Of a DNA stretch of 64,000 nucleotides, positions 16,711 through 27,000 are shown one piece after another; position 1 is the first letter of the stretch; every line of letters starts with the position of its first letter. The position numbers and the translations under genes were made by a program. The notes under the pieces are model-generated. The model was not told the origin of the DNA. It did no database searches and saw nothing but the letters and a program-made list of their open reading frames with translations. This DNA comes from Tritrichomonas musculus (Eukaryota; Parabasalia; Tritrichomonadida; Tritrichomonadidae). The stretch is taken from NCBI GenBank assembly GCA_039105265.1, contig JAPFFF010000007.1, forward strand, positions 806,001-870,000, read 5' to 3'.

Positions 16711-18822
16711 TTAATTTCTGAGATCAGCAGGATAAACGTGAATCCTTCCCTCAGAGTCACTTCCGCCTTCAGCCAATGCCTCAACGTAGATTGTTATCTT
16801 GTCATTTGGCTGAGGGGAATTTTTCACTGTCACAGAGTAAATGTTATTAACGCCTGGATTTCCAGCCGATCCTTCGTGATCATCGACATCGACGACTACG
16901 TCATTAATGAGCAGTTTCACGTTTCTCGTTTTGATTGAATCTTCTCCATTGACGTGAATGAAGGCGATTTCATACTGTCCGTATTTGTTGAAGGCCTCGC
17001 TCACTGTGAAGGACGCTGTGATCCACTTTGAAGTTGAGAAGTCGCCTTTCTTCCATTCAGCGGAGGCGAAATCATCATTTGAAAAGGAGAGTTGGGCACA
17101 GGAAGGCTTATCTGTGTCTGTTTGGAATCCCATATAGTGTAACTTTTTGAATTGGTTTTGATCGAGCTCTCTCATAAATCTTTCCCAGTTTTTATTTTCT
17201 TTTTCGCACCAGAGTGACTCAGATAGAGCAAGAAGACGTGGAAAAGCTTTATAGAATAAGTCGTTTGAATCCCAGATGAACTGTGACCAGAGACAAGCCT
17301 GGGCACCAATGACGTAATCTTTCAAATCATCATTATTAACAATTGTATAATCTTTTTTAACGATTTTTTCATTCTTGTTGTTTTCAAAGTCTTCAAGTGG
17401 ATCGTAATGATAAATCATCTTTGTTGTAACTGATTCACCAATGTACTCGTAGATATCATTTGCTTTGAATTGACTGTAATCAAGATAAAGTCTATCGCTT
17501 GGAGACATTACAACTTCATACCCGAGTTCAGCTGCAACTCTAGCTCCTCCATTTGACCTCCATGACATAACCACAGCACTTTTTGGTAGATCAAACAAGG
17601 TGTAGCCTTTACTATCAAGAATATTGTCGCAGCCAACAATTCTGACATTTTTCTCTTCCAAAAATTTAGCAATGTGCATGACAAACCAGGAGTGAAGCTG
17701 ATCAACTGATGAAAGATCTTCTTTGTCCATTCTTTCATTACAGTTTTGGCATGTTTTCCATTTCTTTCTGGATGCATCATTCGCACCGATATGTAAGAAA
17801 ACAGAAGGTAAACTTTTCTTTGAACTTCGATGGTTTTCTGAATTAATTGAAAAAATTCTAATAACTTCATTGAGGATATTTTCTACAATTTCTATCATTT
17901 TGTCGTTTCCCACACATAAAACGCAGTCATCATTAGTATCCCAGAAGCAAGATGGCTTAAATGGTCCTTCATTGCTTGTACATGCATATTGAGGAAAAGC
18001 GCTAAGTATTGACATTGCATGGCCAGGCATCTGAATCTCAGGTATAATTGTGACCATCCTTTGTGAAGCGTAATTAACCAGATCAATCATTTCATCTTCT
18101 GTGTAATAAAAGGGACCGTATTGTGTATTATCAGATACATAACGATCCCATTTCTTTGGTGAAGATTCACGAACACTTCCATATTTTGTAAGGTTCGGAT
18201 ACTTGTTAATTTGTAGACGCCATCCTTGATCATCATTGAGATGAAGATGAAGAACATTTAACTTATAGTGTGACATTCCATTAATAAGTTGCTTTAAAGC
18301 AGTAATTGAGAAAAAATGGCGGCTTGTATCAACCATTACACCTCTCCATTTGAATTTTGGAAAATCATGAATAGTAACAAGTGGCTGAGCAATCCAATCT
18401 GTGGCTTCAGTTTTATTGGAATATATTGTGGGTGGAAGAAGTTGCAGCAATGTTTGAAATCCATAAAAAAGAGTGGTTGTATCTGAACCATAAATTGTTG
18501 CTAAATCATTTGTTGTGGTTAGTGAATATTCATTATTTTTATTAGAAAGTTTTCCAAAATAAAGGCCAGTTTGAATACTCTCAGAAGTTTTTAGAAAATT
18601 AAAACCTGTCGGTATTTTTAATACTTCAATAACATATTTAACAAAATCTTCAATGTTGGGTATAGAAGGATCATATCCAATCTGCATTTCGTTTTGAATA
18701 TGCCAACCGTCAGTTTCTGTTGATGAAGAAATATTGATGGTATGAGGCCTCGGAATGATATAAAGTTGATTATTAGCTGAAAATATAAGGGGAAACAAAA
18801 AAGCAATTAGGAAATTAATCAT
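16711..18822 (-). CDS. Secreted GH20 beta-N-acetylhexosaminidase-family protein with altered catalytic pair, 703 aa
   Basis: An N-terminal signal peptide (MINFLIAFLFPLIFSA) points to secretion, lysosome or cell surface. A GH20b-type domain (about 20-150) precedes the GH20 barrel: KWRGVMVDTSRHF (substrate-binding R160), LHLHLNDDQGWRL (194-203) and IIPEIQMPGHA (259-269) are all well kept. At the catalytic strand the family norm HIGGDE reads HIGAND (344-349), so the Asp that orients the acetamido group is Asn348 and the general-acid Glu is Asp349. A beta-sandwich-like C-terminal part follows (about 570-703). The family cleaves terminal GlcNAc/GalNAc from glycans by substrate-assisted catalysis; this copy may be a pseudo-enzyme, a glycan-binding protein or an altered enzyme. 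Start ATG 18822 gives a good signal peptide. Convergent with the RCC1 gene. Confidence 0.88.
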   Translation of the reverse strand: MINFLIAFLFPLIFSANNQLYIIPRPHTINISSSTETDGWHIQNEMQIGYDPSIPNIEDFVKYVIEVLKIPTGFNFLKTSESIQTGLYFGKLSNKNNEYSLTTTNDLATIYGSDTTTLFYGFQTLLQLLPPTIYSNKTEATDWIAQPLVTIHDFPKFKWRGVMVDTSRHFFSITALKQLINGMSHYKLNVLHLHLNDDQGWRLQINKYPNLTKYGSVRESSPKKWDRYVSDNTQYGPFYYTEDEMIDLVNYASQRMVTIIPEIQMPGHAMSILSAFPQYACTSNEGPFKPSCFWDTNDDCVLCVGNDKMIEIVENILNEVIRIFSINSENHRSSKKSLPSVFLHIGANDASRKKWKTCQNCNERMDKEDLSSVDQLHSWFVMHIAKFLEEKNVRIVGCDNILDSKGYTLFDLPKSAVVMSWRSNGGARVAAELGYEVVMSPSDRLYLDYSQFKANDIYEYIGESVTTKMIYHYDPLEDFENNKNEKIVKKDYTIVNNDDLKDYVIGAQACLWSQFIWDSNDLFYKAFPRLLALSESLWCEKENKNWERFMRELDQNQFKKLHYMGFQTDTDKPSCAQLSFSNDDFASAEWKKGDFSTSKWITASFTVSEAFNKYGQYEIAFIHVNGEDSIKTRNVKLLINDVVVDVDDHEGSAGNPGVNNIYSVTVKNSPQPNDKITIYVEALAEGGSDSEGRIHVYPADLRN

Positions 18823-19399
18823 TTTTCAAGTTGTAAAATAATTCAGAAAAAGTTTGAAATTGAAATTAATATTTCAATTGTGTCCTGTTTTTCAATCATT
18901 TTGAAATATTTCATCATTTCAAAGTAAACATTTAAAAAGAACTTCCAATTTTAATTTGGAAAACTCTAACGAACAACAAAATTTATTCTCAAAGAGGAAA
19001 TCCAAAGTTTAGAAAGATTTACAAAGGTTTTGTAGATAAGAACAATCAATACATGGACAAAGTACTACAAGCTGACTGCCAGAGTACAAATAAATTCAAG
19101 CATGATCAGATAATAAAGTATTTACTAAATAGGCAAATATCTCAAGTGGTGGCTGTGCCTCTTCCATCCCAAATGTAAAAAAAAAGAGGTACCTTTTTTT
19201 ACAATCATAGGGGATGCTAGTATAAATCATTATAGATTTAGATCAGCAGTAAAATCTCATTAATCATCTGAACATCATGAAATATGAATAAGCTCAACTC
19301 GTGCAAAAACATTGATAGTTTCACATTAACCTATTACCAAAATTTTATAATTTTGAATTTCTGAAAATACTTTTTCTAAGAAATATTAATTATTTTTTA
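18823..19399. other. Spacer with a possible coding relic
   Basis: 577 bp. Between about 18970 and 19180 the plus strand has a short open stretch (reading KIYKGFVDKNNQYMDKVLQA) richer in G/C than its surroundings, ending in TAA near 19180. It is not long enough to call a gene and may be the edge of a decayed element. Confidence 0.3.
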
Positions 19400-19990
19400 T
19401 TGATATATTTCCTCATAGAAATATTCTGCGTACCAACTATTAATAACCACAGGTAATCTCGTTTCCCACCGTAAATTTTGATTGAAGTATATGTCTCCAG
19501 GCCTTTTGGATATGTTGTTGTCTTTTAATGCCATGTGATCCTGAACCATATTATATCGAATTATGTATTAGCCAATATCTTCAATTGAAGATGTTGAATC
19601 TTCTAGTTTTTGCCAAAATCGTTCTATTTTGCCATTTTGTTGTGGTTTGTATGGCTCCGTAGTGACTGTGTAATTTTTTATTGTGGGCTTATCAGGAAAA
19701 AAGTTAATAAAATAAAAATAATGAGTAAATTGATTCTTCAATTGTTTTATTTTGTCAAGTAGTATAGTATAGGCTGTGGATATCGCACAATAGCGTGTGA
19801 TTGTCAATGGGATTGTGTGTTTTTTTTATATAATGGTATCTCTTCTGATTCTTGAAAGAATATGATTAGGCCATCTCTTAGAGAGATAATCTCTCTTTCG
19901 CCATTGAGTATTTGGTCTTCCAATTCTTTCTTGGTAGTCTTGTTTTTGCTGAACATAAAAAGTGTGAACTGATCATTCTTCTAATATTTA
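19400..19990 (-). mobile_element. Integrase-core fossil (retroviral-type DDE integrase, Maverick/Polinton-like or other)
   Basis: Reverse-strand translation contains a typical integrase-core ending, YKPQQNGKIERFWQKLE, then downstream a YN...H.AL...DIYF block like the C-terminal part of such integrases. The copy is broken (several breaks), short, and lacks recognisable flanking repeats or partner genes. Maverick/Polinton elements with this kind of integrase are abundant in trichomonad genomes, which makes that family a fair guess, but the fragment alone does not settle it. It looks old. Treated as a fossil. Confidence 0.5.
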
Positions 19991-20044
19991 AATTGAAAAA
20001 ACTTTATAATAAATAATTCAAAAGTTAAATGATCCATTAAAATA

Positions 20045-20146
20045 TTAAGGTTTATCTCCAAGGCAAATGATAAAGAAGAGAACAAATGCAACAGGCGTTA
20101 ACGCTAATGTATCGCTTGAACCAATTACTGCATCATCATTCACCTT
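20045..20146 (-). pseudogene. Relic of a membrane-protein C-terminus
   Basis: The minus strand reads VNDDAVIGSSDTLALTPVAF then VLFFIICLGDKP and a TAA stop. This is a hydrophobic helix with a short polar tail, the usual end of trichomonad type-I surface proteins. No upstream ectodomain can be followed beyond the A/T-rich block at 20150-20200, so it is probably the stump of a lost gene or element. Identity unknown. Confidence 0.3.
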
Positions 20147-20199
20147 AAATATAAAAAAAATATAATCAATTAAAAAAAATATGATTGAAAAATAGATAT

Positions 20200-20830
20200 T
20201 TTGATCACGAGAGGCACAAATTTAGAAATAGAACCAGATATCAAAGAATTTGATTCAAAAAGTGTTATTTTTGAGACATATGCTCGGATACTTCTAAATC
20301 AATATAAAGATACAAATATGATTTCATAATTTTAAAAAATATATAACTTTTTATAATATATGCTTTTGTATAAATATACTATGTTTACATTTAGTTTATA
20401 TATCTGATTTTTGGCTATTTTGGTTTTAAAATTCCTAATATATTAAAAATAAATAAATAAATATTCTTCAAAACAGTGCTAATATCATATATAAGTATGA
20501 TATAATAGAAAATATAAAGAAACAAAATACTTTTTGAATAATCATTTACATATCTCATTAACAATGTTTCTATTGACAATATGGTTAAATTAACTTTTGT
20601 TTAATATTATATATCAACAACATGACACGATTTGATTCAGATCACGAATTTATTTAACGCTTAATAAAGAGCTAAGTATGCTTATTCAACGATCTCTCAT
20701 AAAGAATGCTAAGAGGAAATTATTAAAGCAATCCTTAAAGTGAACGAAGTTGAGATACATATGGACGAAGATATCAACTGTTGTGTAGGAAAGGCAAGTC
20801 TATTAGATGAATAGAAGCAATTGAAAAAAA
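20200..20830 (+). pseudogene. Short coding-like relics
   Basis: Two stretches read as protein-like on the plus strand: about 20205-20330 (ILITRGTNLEIEPDIKEFDS, ending in TAA) and about 20720-20815 (AILKVNEVEIHMDEDINCCV, ending in TAG). They are separated by noncoding AT-rich DNA and neither extends far. I do not recognise either product. They are likely remains of one or two dead genes. Confidence 0.25.
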
Positions 20831-21256
20831 AAAAGAATTATGTCATCTCAATTGGACTAAAACTTTAAAATAATAAATTAATAAATAAACATTTATAAGT
20901 ATACGAATAAAGTTATCTTTATTAAAACCTCTAAAAAGTTAGAAACTTCAATTTGGGTGTTTATCTTTCGAAACCAGGAGAGTAAGAGAGTTTAACAAAA
21001 TAACAAAAGATTAAACTAGAATCAAAAACGATAAGACACTTCTGGTCAAAATTGAATTAAATTTCACCATGGGTGTCTAACGTTTTTAATTTAAGTTTAT
21101 ATATAAATTAATGAAATCAAATATGCTTCAATTTATTAAAAAATGAATTTAAGGTGAATGATATTGGTCTTATGGTATCTGAAAATATTGTTGAAATGTA
21201 ATTAAAATGTAAAATTTTGAATTTTTTTAAATCAACTATATAAATTCGCTTAATTT
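20831..21256. other. AT-rich spacer
   Basis: About 425 bp with no gene or clear repeat. I looked here for an inverted repeat matching the far side of the pogo-like relic and saw none. Confidence 0.4.
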
Positions 21257-22785
21257 TCATGAGTTTTTGATGGGATAATAAATATTAGGCATAACAAGAA
21301 AACTGTTACTACTTTGGTTTGAAAAATAAGGCATTGTGATTCTAGTATTTGTGTTTGTGTTAATTTTTGAGGCTCGCTTGTAACAATCGTAGATATATTG
21401 TTGATTTGGAGTTAGCTGAAAATTTGAATTAATTAACTGTTGTATATGTGAAATTTGATAATCGCGTATTTTATTAATAAGATTGAGATTGAAAGATGCC
21501 AAAATTTGAACATTGCTATTGAAAATTCTGACTTGAGTATCTATTCCTATTGAACGAAAAGTTGAGCGACAATTTAATTGAGATGTAGATTGGTATAAAG
21601 CTGTGTGTATTTTAATGATTTGGTTTGTTTGTCTACAGAGTGAGCTTATTCATCTGGAATTTGACATAAATTGTTTTGAACTATTGAAAATGTATAAATC
21701 GAGAGGCTGTGTTTGGTCAGATGAATGAGGAGTGAGGTAATGTAGAATCAATTTTTCTTGAAGGAGATTAACATTTTTAAATGCATTATAATGAGCTGAA
21801 AAACCGTCTAAAATTAATATTGAGGGACAAAAATAATTGAATTTTTTTCTTAATAAAGGTAAAAATTGAGAATAAACCCAAAAAGCCAAAGATTGAGTAT
21901 TTAAATATCCTGAATCTGTGCGTACTATTTCAAAACTTCCTGAATCTAAATAATTATATATTTCTGAATCAAAAGTAGATCTTTGAACTGCTTAAAGAAG
22001 TGGACAAAAAGTCCACATAAGTTAATGCATGATAAGCATGTAGCATGCTTTTCGGATCTTGATATTGGATAAGGAGTTCTTGAGTGTGGATAATCCACTG
22101 GAACAATAACAGTTCTTTCGCCGCCGTCTTCAAACTCGGAAACACCCATTTCATCAATATTGAAAATGAATTGAATAGGAAGGCCATTTATTGACCTTCC
22201 TAACTGATTTAGATTGTTCTCAATTTCTAAAATTTTTGAATTAAAACGGTTATCTTCTAAAGGTACTCCTGTTATGCTTTTAAATGTATTTTTAAATTAA
22301 TTTCTTAATATATGGCGCACTGTATCTGTAAATAAATTTTTTTTGAAGTTTTTGATTATAAATTGAGTTATTTCATTAACTGTAGGATAAAAAGAATTTT
22401 GATATTGTTTTTTGATTTCTTCTTCTATTATTTGAAGTTCATCTGGTGTCAAAATTGGAGGACGTCCATCTATTCCTTCACCACGTAGAAATTTTATATG
22501 GCTTTTTTGTGCTTTCTGCTTCGAAACGGCAAAGACAGAACCAATTTGTCTATACTTTACTTTTAAGGATCCTGAACGAAAAAATTTACATAAAAAACCT
22601 AATTGTTGGTTAAATGTTACTGCATATGAGAATGTGCCCTGAGAAATGGCTGGATTAAAGGCTGCTTTTTCTTCTTCAGTGCCTATAAATAGATTTATCA
22701 TTTCTTGTGCTGGCTTGTATTGCTTCTTCGGAGCTTTCGCGTTTTCTTCTTCTTGCATTAAATGAAGATATATGATTTCATTCAA
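21257..22785 (-). pseudogene. Broken pogo-like (DDE_1) transposase
   Basis: A ~500-codon transposase read on the minus strand. N-terminal part (22785-22297): helix-turn-helix with GRPPILTPDELQIIEEEIKK and YPTVNEITQFI. Middle: FNIDEMGVSEF, the first catalytic Asp of the DDE domain, and VDYPHSRTPYP. Then ILILDGFSAHYNAF (second Asp) and HYLTPHSSDQTQPLDLYIF, the signature of pogo/Tigger-type DDE_1 transposases, followed by a C-terminal part with QTNQIIKIHTALYQ. It is interrupted by two in-frame stops and one frameshift, so it is dead, but the sequence is otherwise well kept, implying fairly recent decay. No terminal inverted repeats were found. It is a plain DNA transposon. Confidence 0.8.
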
Positions 22786-23315
22786 TTTTTTCTATTCATG
22801 ATCACCTTTTCAATCAAATTTTCCTAAATCGATGAATTCGGCAACTTTTCTGATAAAAGTACACCTCATCGAGCCAAAATTCAATGGAAATGATCGAATT
22901 TTTTGTGAGACTGATTGAAACTACTCTTAATTTATTCTATAAACTTTCTCAAATTTAGTAAAATTTGAATAAAAACTTTGAACCTAACTTTAACTTTTTG
23001 AAGTAAATTACTCTTAACTTTTACAAAAGTTTAGTATTTTGAATGGAAAAAGTTATATGGGTTCAACTTTTTCATTTTGAAACCCACTTTTTCACGGCAC
23101 TCTACATTCATTGACTTTTCACAAATTACAAATATACATTGAATTTGAAGTACATCATATCTTTACCGATTCTAATTTAATTTCAATTCAAATAAGAACA
23201 AATACGTTAGATATTATCATTAATATATTCATTCAAATTATTTCTCACAAAAAGCAGAGCACACTAAAAATGATCGTTTTTAGAATAAATGGACAAATAG
23301 GCTTTGAATTATTAT
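22786..23315. other. Spacer between transposase relic and small gene
   Basis: 530 bp. It holds several related motifs of the AACTTTTTC / AAAAGTT kind (22840-23095) that suggest decayed element ends, but no clean pair. A short frame at 23111-23315 is not convincing as a gene. Confidence 0.4.
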
Positions 23316-23729
23316 ATGAAAAATCATATGCATTCTACTTCGACTTCAACCACGACAAAACCAAAACGCTATTATGATTCAGTAAACCAACAACTTGCAG
23401 AGAACTCACAAACTGTTCGCGGAGTAATTAAGCCTAATAAAAATTCACGTTCAAAAGAAGATCAAGATAACCCAAACTTTCAACAAAATCGCAATATATC
23501 ATTACAAAAACAACCTTCTGATGTATCGCATGCTTCTTCATCTTCTTCAGTAAATAACGATTCTTTTTATGATGAAGATGACGCTCTTTCAGACTATAAA
23601 ATGTACCCATCATGCTACAATAAGAAGAAAATTATAGTAGCTCCTCTTGGAAAAACATCAGTGAATAGTCCAAGTCAGACTCAATCTGCATCAAACTCTC
23701 CAAAGAGGGTTACCAATCATCCAAAATAG
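23316..23729 (+). CDS. Small Ser/Asn-rich disordered protein, 137 aa
   Basis: I do not recognise this protein. The frame opens with MKNHMHSTSTSTTTKPKRYY and is polar throughout: Ser/Asn/Gln-rich, with an acidic patch (FYDEDDALSDY) in the middle and Ser-Pro/Thr sites near the end (NSPSQTQSASNSPKR), so it is likely disordered and a target of kinases. Codon use resembles neighbouring genes, and the G/C rise against the flanks supports a real gene. The frame is open upstream to a TTG at 23304; I use the ATG at 23316, with a second in-frame ATG at 23328. It precedes the big BEACH gene on the same strand by 332 bp. Confidence 0.6.
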   Translation: MKNHMHSTSTSTTTKPKRYYDSVNQQLAENSQTVRGVIKPNKNSRSKEDQDNPNFQQNRNISLQKQPSDVSHASSSSSVNNDSFYDEDDALSDYKMYPSCYNKKKIIVAPLGKTSVNSPSQTQSASNSPKRVTNHPK

Positions 23730-24061
23730 GATTAAGCTTTCATGACAAAATATATTTTTCAACTTAATATTTTCATTATTTTCTCATTGTTTCTCTTTAT
23801 ATGTTTTGATAATGAAATTTGCGGGTTTTCAGGAAAGAATCAACTAAAAAAAGAATTGATATGAAATATTTATTGTTTAAAAAATATATACCAGATATTT
23901 TTTCTTGTTCAATATGTCTTTTCAACGCTTCATTTTTTCTGTTTCAAAATTTGAATTTGTTTGTAAAAATTTTTTTCTATTAAATTGAGTAAAGTACGTT
24001 TAATGTTATTTCAATTGTTTTGATTTGAAATTTCCTGTACGTTTACCTATCACAAACTAAA
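23730..24061. other. Spacer and promoter region of the large BEACH gene
   Basis: 332 bp, AT-rich. Near its end is CTATCACAAACTAAAATG, in which TCACA fits the trichomonad initiator consensus TCA-pyrimidine-A/T. Otherwise empty. Confidence 0.5.
24046..24054 (+). promoter_or_regulatory. Initiator-like element (TATCACAAA) before the BEACH start
   Basis: TCACA lies about a dozen bases upstream of the ATG at 24062. Trichomonad Inr elements (TCA, pyrimidine, T/A) sit at the transcription start and give very short 5' leaders; this fits both sequence and position. Call by motif only. Confidence 0.4.
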
Positions 24062-27000
24062 ATGCAAGAAATTCTCTCAACAAATAAAATCTGTTCTTTA
24101 ATTCTTGCATCAAAATCACCATCATTAGGAAAAGAAAACATTCAAACAAATAATACAAATGGCAAACAAACAATTTCTCAAAAATTATTAACAGATCATA
24201 TTTCATCATCTCAATTACGAAATATCCAAAAGCAATTACAAACAGAAAAGTCGTTTTCAGAAATACTTTCACCATATCGTCAATTAATAGCTTTTAATAT
24301 TCCAGAGTTATTTTTAAATCGATTCAACACTAAAAATATTAAATATGATAACACGACAATCCAATATGATTTCCTTGTTTTAATGAATTCATATATTCAT
24401 GTTTGCATGGATTTTGAAAGACTTGATTTTGATAAATCAATTTCAATTCTTCATTCATTAAACAATTTTCGATTGAATTTCTTAGGAAATTCTAATAAGA
24501 AACAATGCCATATTATAACCTCGGCATTCTATCATTTATACATGTGTTGTTTAGCCCAGTTTAATTCTAACAACAATTCCATGGAAAGATTAGTACCAAT
24601 TGTCACTGAGTTTTTTATCCAACCAAGCCTTCTTTTTATAGAATCCCCTCAAGGATCTCATATTTATAAAATTCAAAATGAACAAGTTTTTGAAATGCTC
24701 TCCGAAACAATTAAAGTTATTGTAAAGCCAAATGAACGCTTATTCAATCCTTTAACAGCTCAATTTGTCTCATTAATCGATTCATTAGTTTTGCAAATAG
24801 GAAAAAACTTCCCAATTCAATACCTGAAATCAATTTTGCAAATGAGCAGTGGAGCAATTAGTGGGCTTGATTCAACAGCTTTAGTTTTTCTATCACATAT
24901 TTCAAATATAATTGATTCTGATTCAATATCATCATACTTGACATTATTACCATTTTCAATACTTTCTTACATTGAAAACTATAACAATGATAATAAGCCA
25001 ATTATTGAAATAAAATACCCAAGAAATACTCCAGTTCAATGCATGAACAAAACAAGCTATTTTTACCCAGAGAATTCATTTATCAAAAGTGTTTTTGTTG
25101 ATTCGATAGATTTATCGAATTACATTGCATTCCCAGATTTGATTCCAATTGATAATATTTTACCGAAAGAGATTCTTATTAAAATCAGCTTAATTGGCAA
25201 AGTTGCAGTATCAAATATAAATTTAACTAATTCCTTTATTCAGAATATTCCAAAAGTATTCCAAGCTTTTAATCATTCTGCTCATGCTCTTGATGCTTAT
25301 GCGTCTTTGCTTGTTTTAATTAAAGAAATTGAAGAAAATGTGAAGTTTCAGATTTCAATTCCGATTGATCTTATTTTGAATCAAGTTTGTTTCAATCCAT
25401 TAATTACGGTTTTTTCATTTACAAAGAATAGTAAAACTGATAATCTTGAATATCAATCAAGCTGGAAGATCATTAATACATTAAGATCAATTACTGTTGA
25501 CCTAATTGTAAAACAAGGAGTAAATCAGATGCAAACTGTTTTATATAATACAATGTTATATCCAGAAATGTTTGCTGAAATAATCCATCGATTTTTAAAT
25601 GTTCAAGGATTATTAAAAGTTGAGAAAAAAGATATCTCTCTTTTATCACAAACAATCATGTCTCCAATGATTTACTATCAACATTTTGCAAATAACGAGG
25701 GAGAAGAAAGTGAAGAAGAAAAAGAAGAAATTGAATCAATTAGACAAGCAAGATTAAGTATTATTTTCTTTTTGAATAATTTATTATCACAGCCAGAACT
25801 AGCAAGCCAATTTTTCGAGGATCAATTCTTTGTTGAATCATTATTATCGCATTTATATGAAAAACCAGTTAGACCATCTGTTATTGCTCATCTTACAAAC
25901 TATCTAACACAAAAAGAAGCCATTCAAAATACACTTGTTATTAATCAAATTGTTCTTATTGCGAAAAATTCGATCAAAGAATTAAATATTTTGGATTCAA
26001 TTAGTTTATTAAATAATCTTTTAAGCGTCATTAACAAGGCAATCTTGATGAATTCATCGTTCATGCCATTGTTTAAACCAATTATTCCAGACCTTTGCAA
26101 AGGTGTCGTTAATTTACAAAAACATGAAGATTCAGATAATTTACTATATAATATTATTCAATTTTTAACATTAACAGCTACAAACAATTCTATCACAAAT
26201 CCTCATCTGAATGCATTAGAGAAAGCTATAATGAACATTTTTGAAGATGGACCTAATCCAACTCTTTTTGGAAAGATTGTTCAATTAATCGCTGGACAAT
26301 CATTATCATCATTACATCCATCATTTACCATTAGGAATCCAAAAGCATTAAGATTACTTGTTGCCGTCTTTAAATCATCCCCGATTCTTCCCGATGCTTT
26401 TTCATTCATTGCCAAGTTATTTCAGCATTCAATTAAAAATTGTGAAGAAGCTCATCGAGGCGAATTTGACATTTATTTAATGAATTTCCTTGATCAGTAT
26501 CGTAATGATGACACATTTCCAATCACCACTTTTGCATCAGCTTTATCATTATTTATGCTGATATCAACAAATATATCATCAGTCTCAGTTGTTCATTCCT
26601 TTATTTCATTACTATCACCAATTGATGGCCGAATCATTCCTCATTTCCAAAAATTACTTGTTAAGTCCTTATCATCAATGATACCAACATTACATAAAAG
26701 ACCTCTTTCTTCACTCCCACTCTCATCCAAGACCAAATTCACCTTCAAAGGATTGAAAGGGGAGATGTTTCAAGGAGGTTTCACATTTTCCTTCTGGATA
26801 TTCATAAATTCAGAAAATCCGAATTACGTTCAGCAAATCATTTCCATTGAAGATATTGCTGGGAAACGATATGCAATCAATATTACATCGGCAAACATTC
26901 AAATTCTTTTCGAAGATACCGAAAAACAATATTGGGCCAAAAATGATGAAAAAGTTCCATTGCACAAATGGTGCTTCGTGTCAGTTACAGCGGAAGAGTC

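Noticed and set aside
19400-22785. Joining the integrase-type fossil and the pogo-like relic as one element
   Set aside because: Families differ (retroviral-type integrase against DDE_1), and they are separated by ~1.3 kb with unrelated relics, so they are treated as separate insertions.
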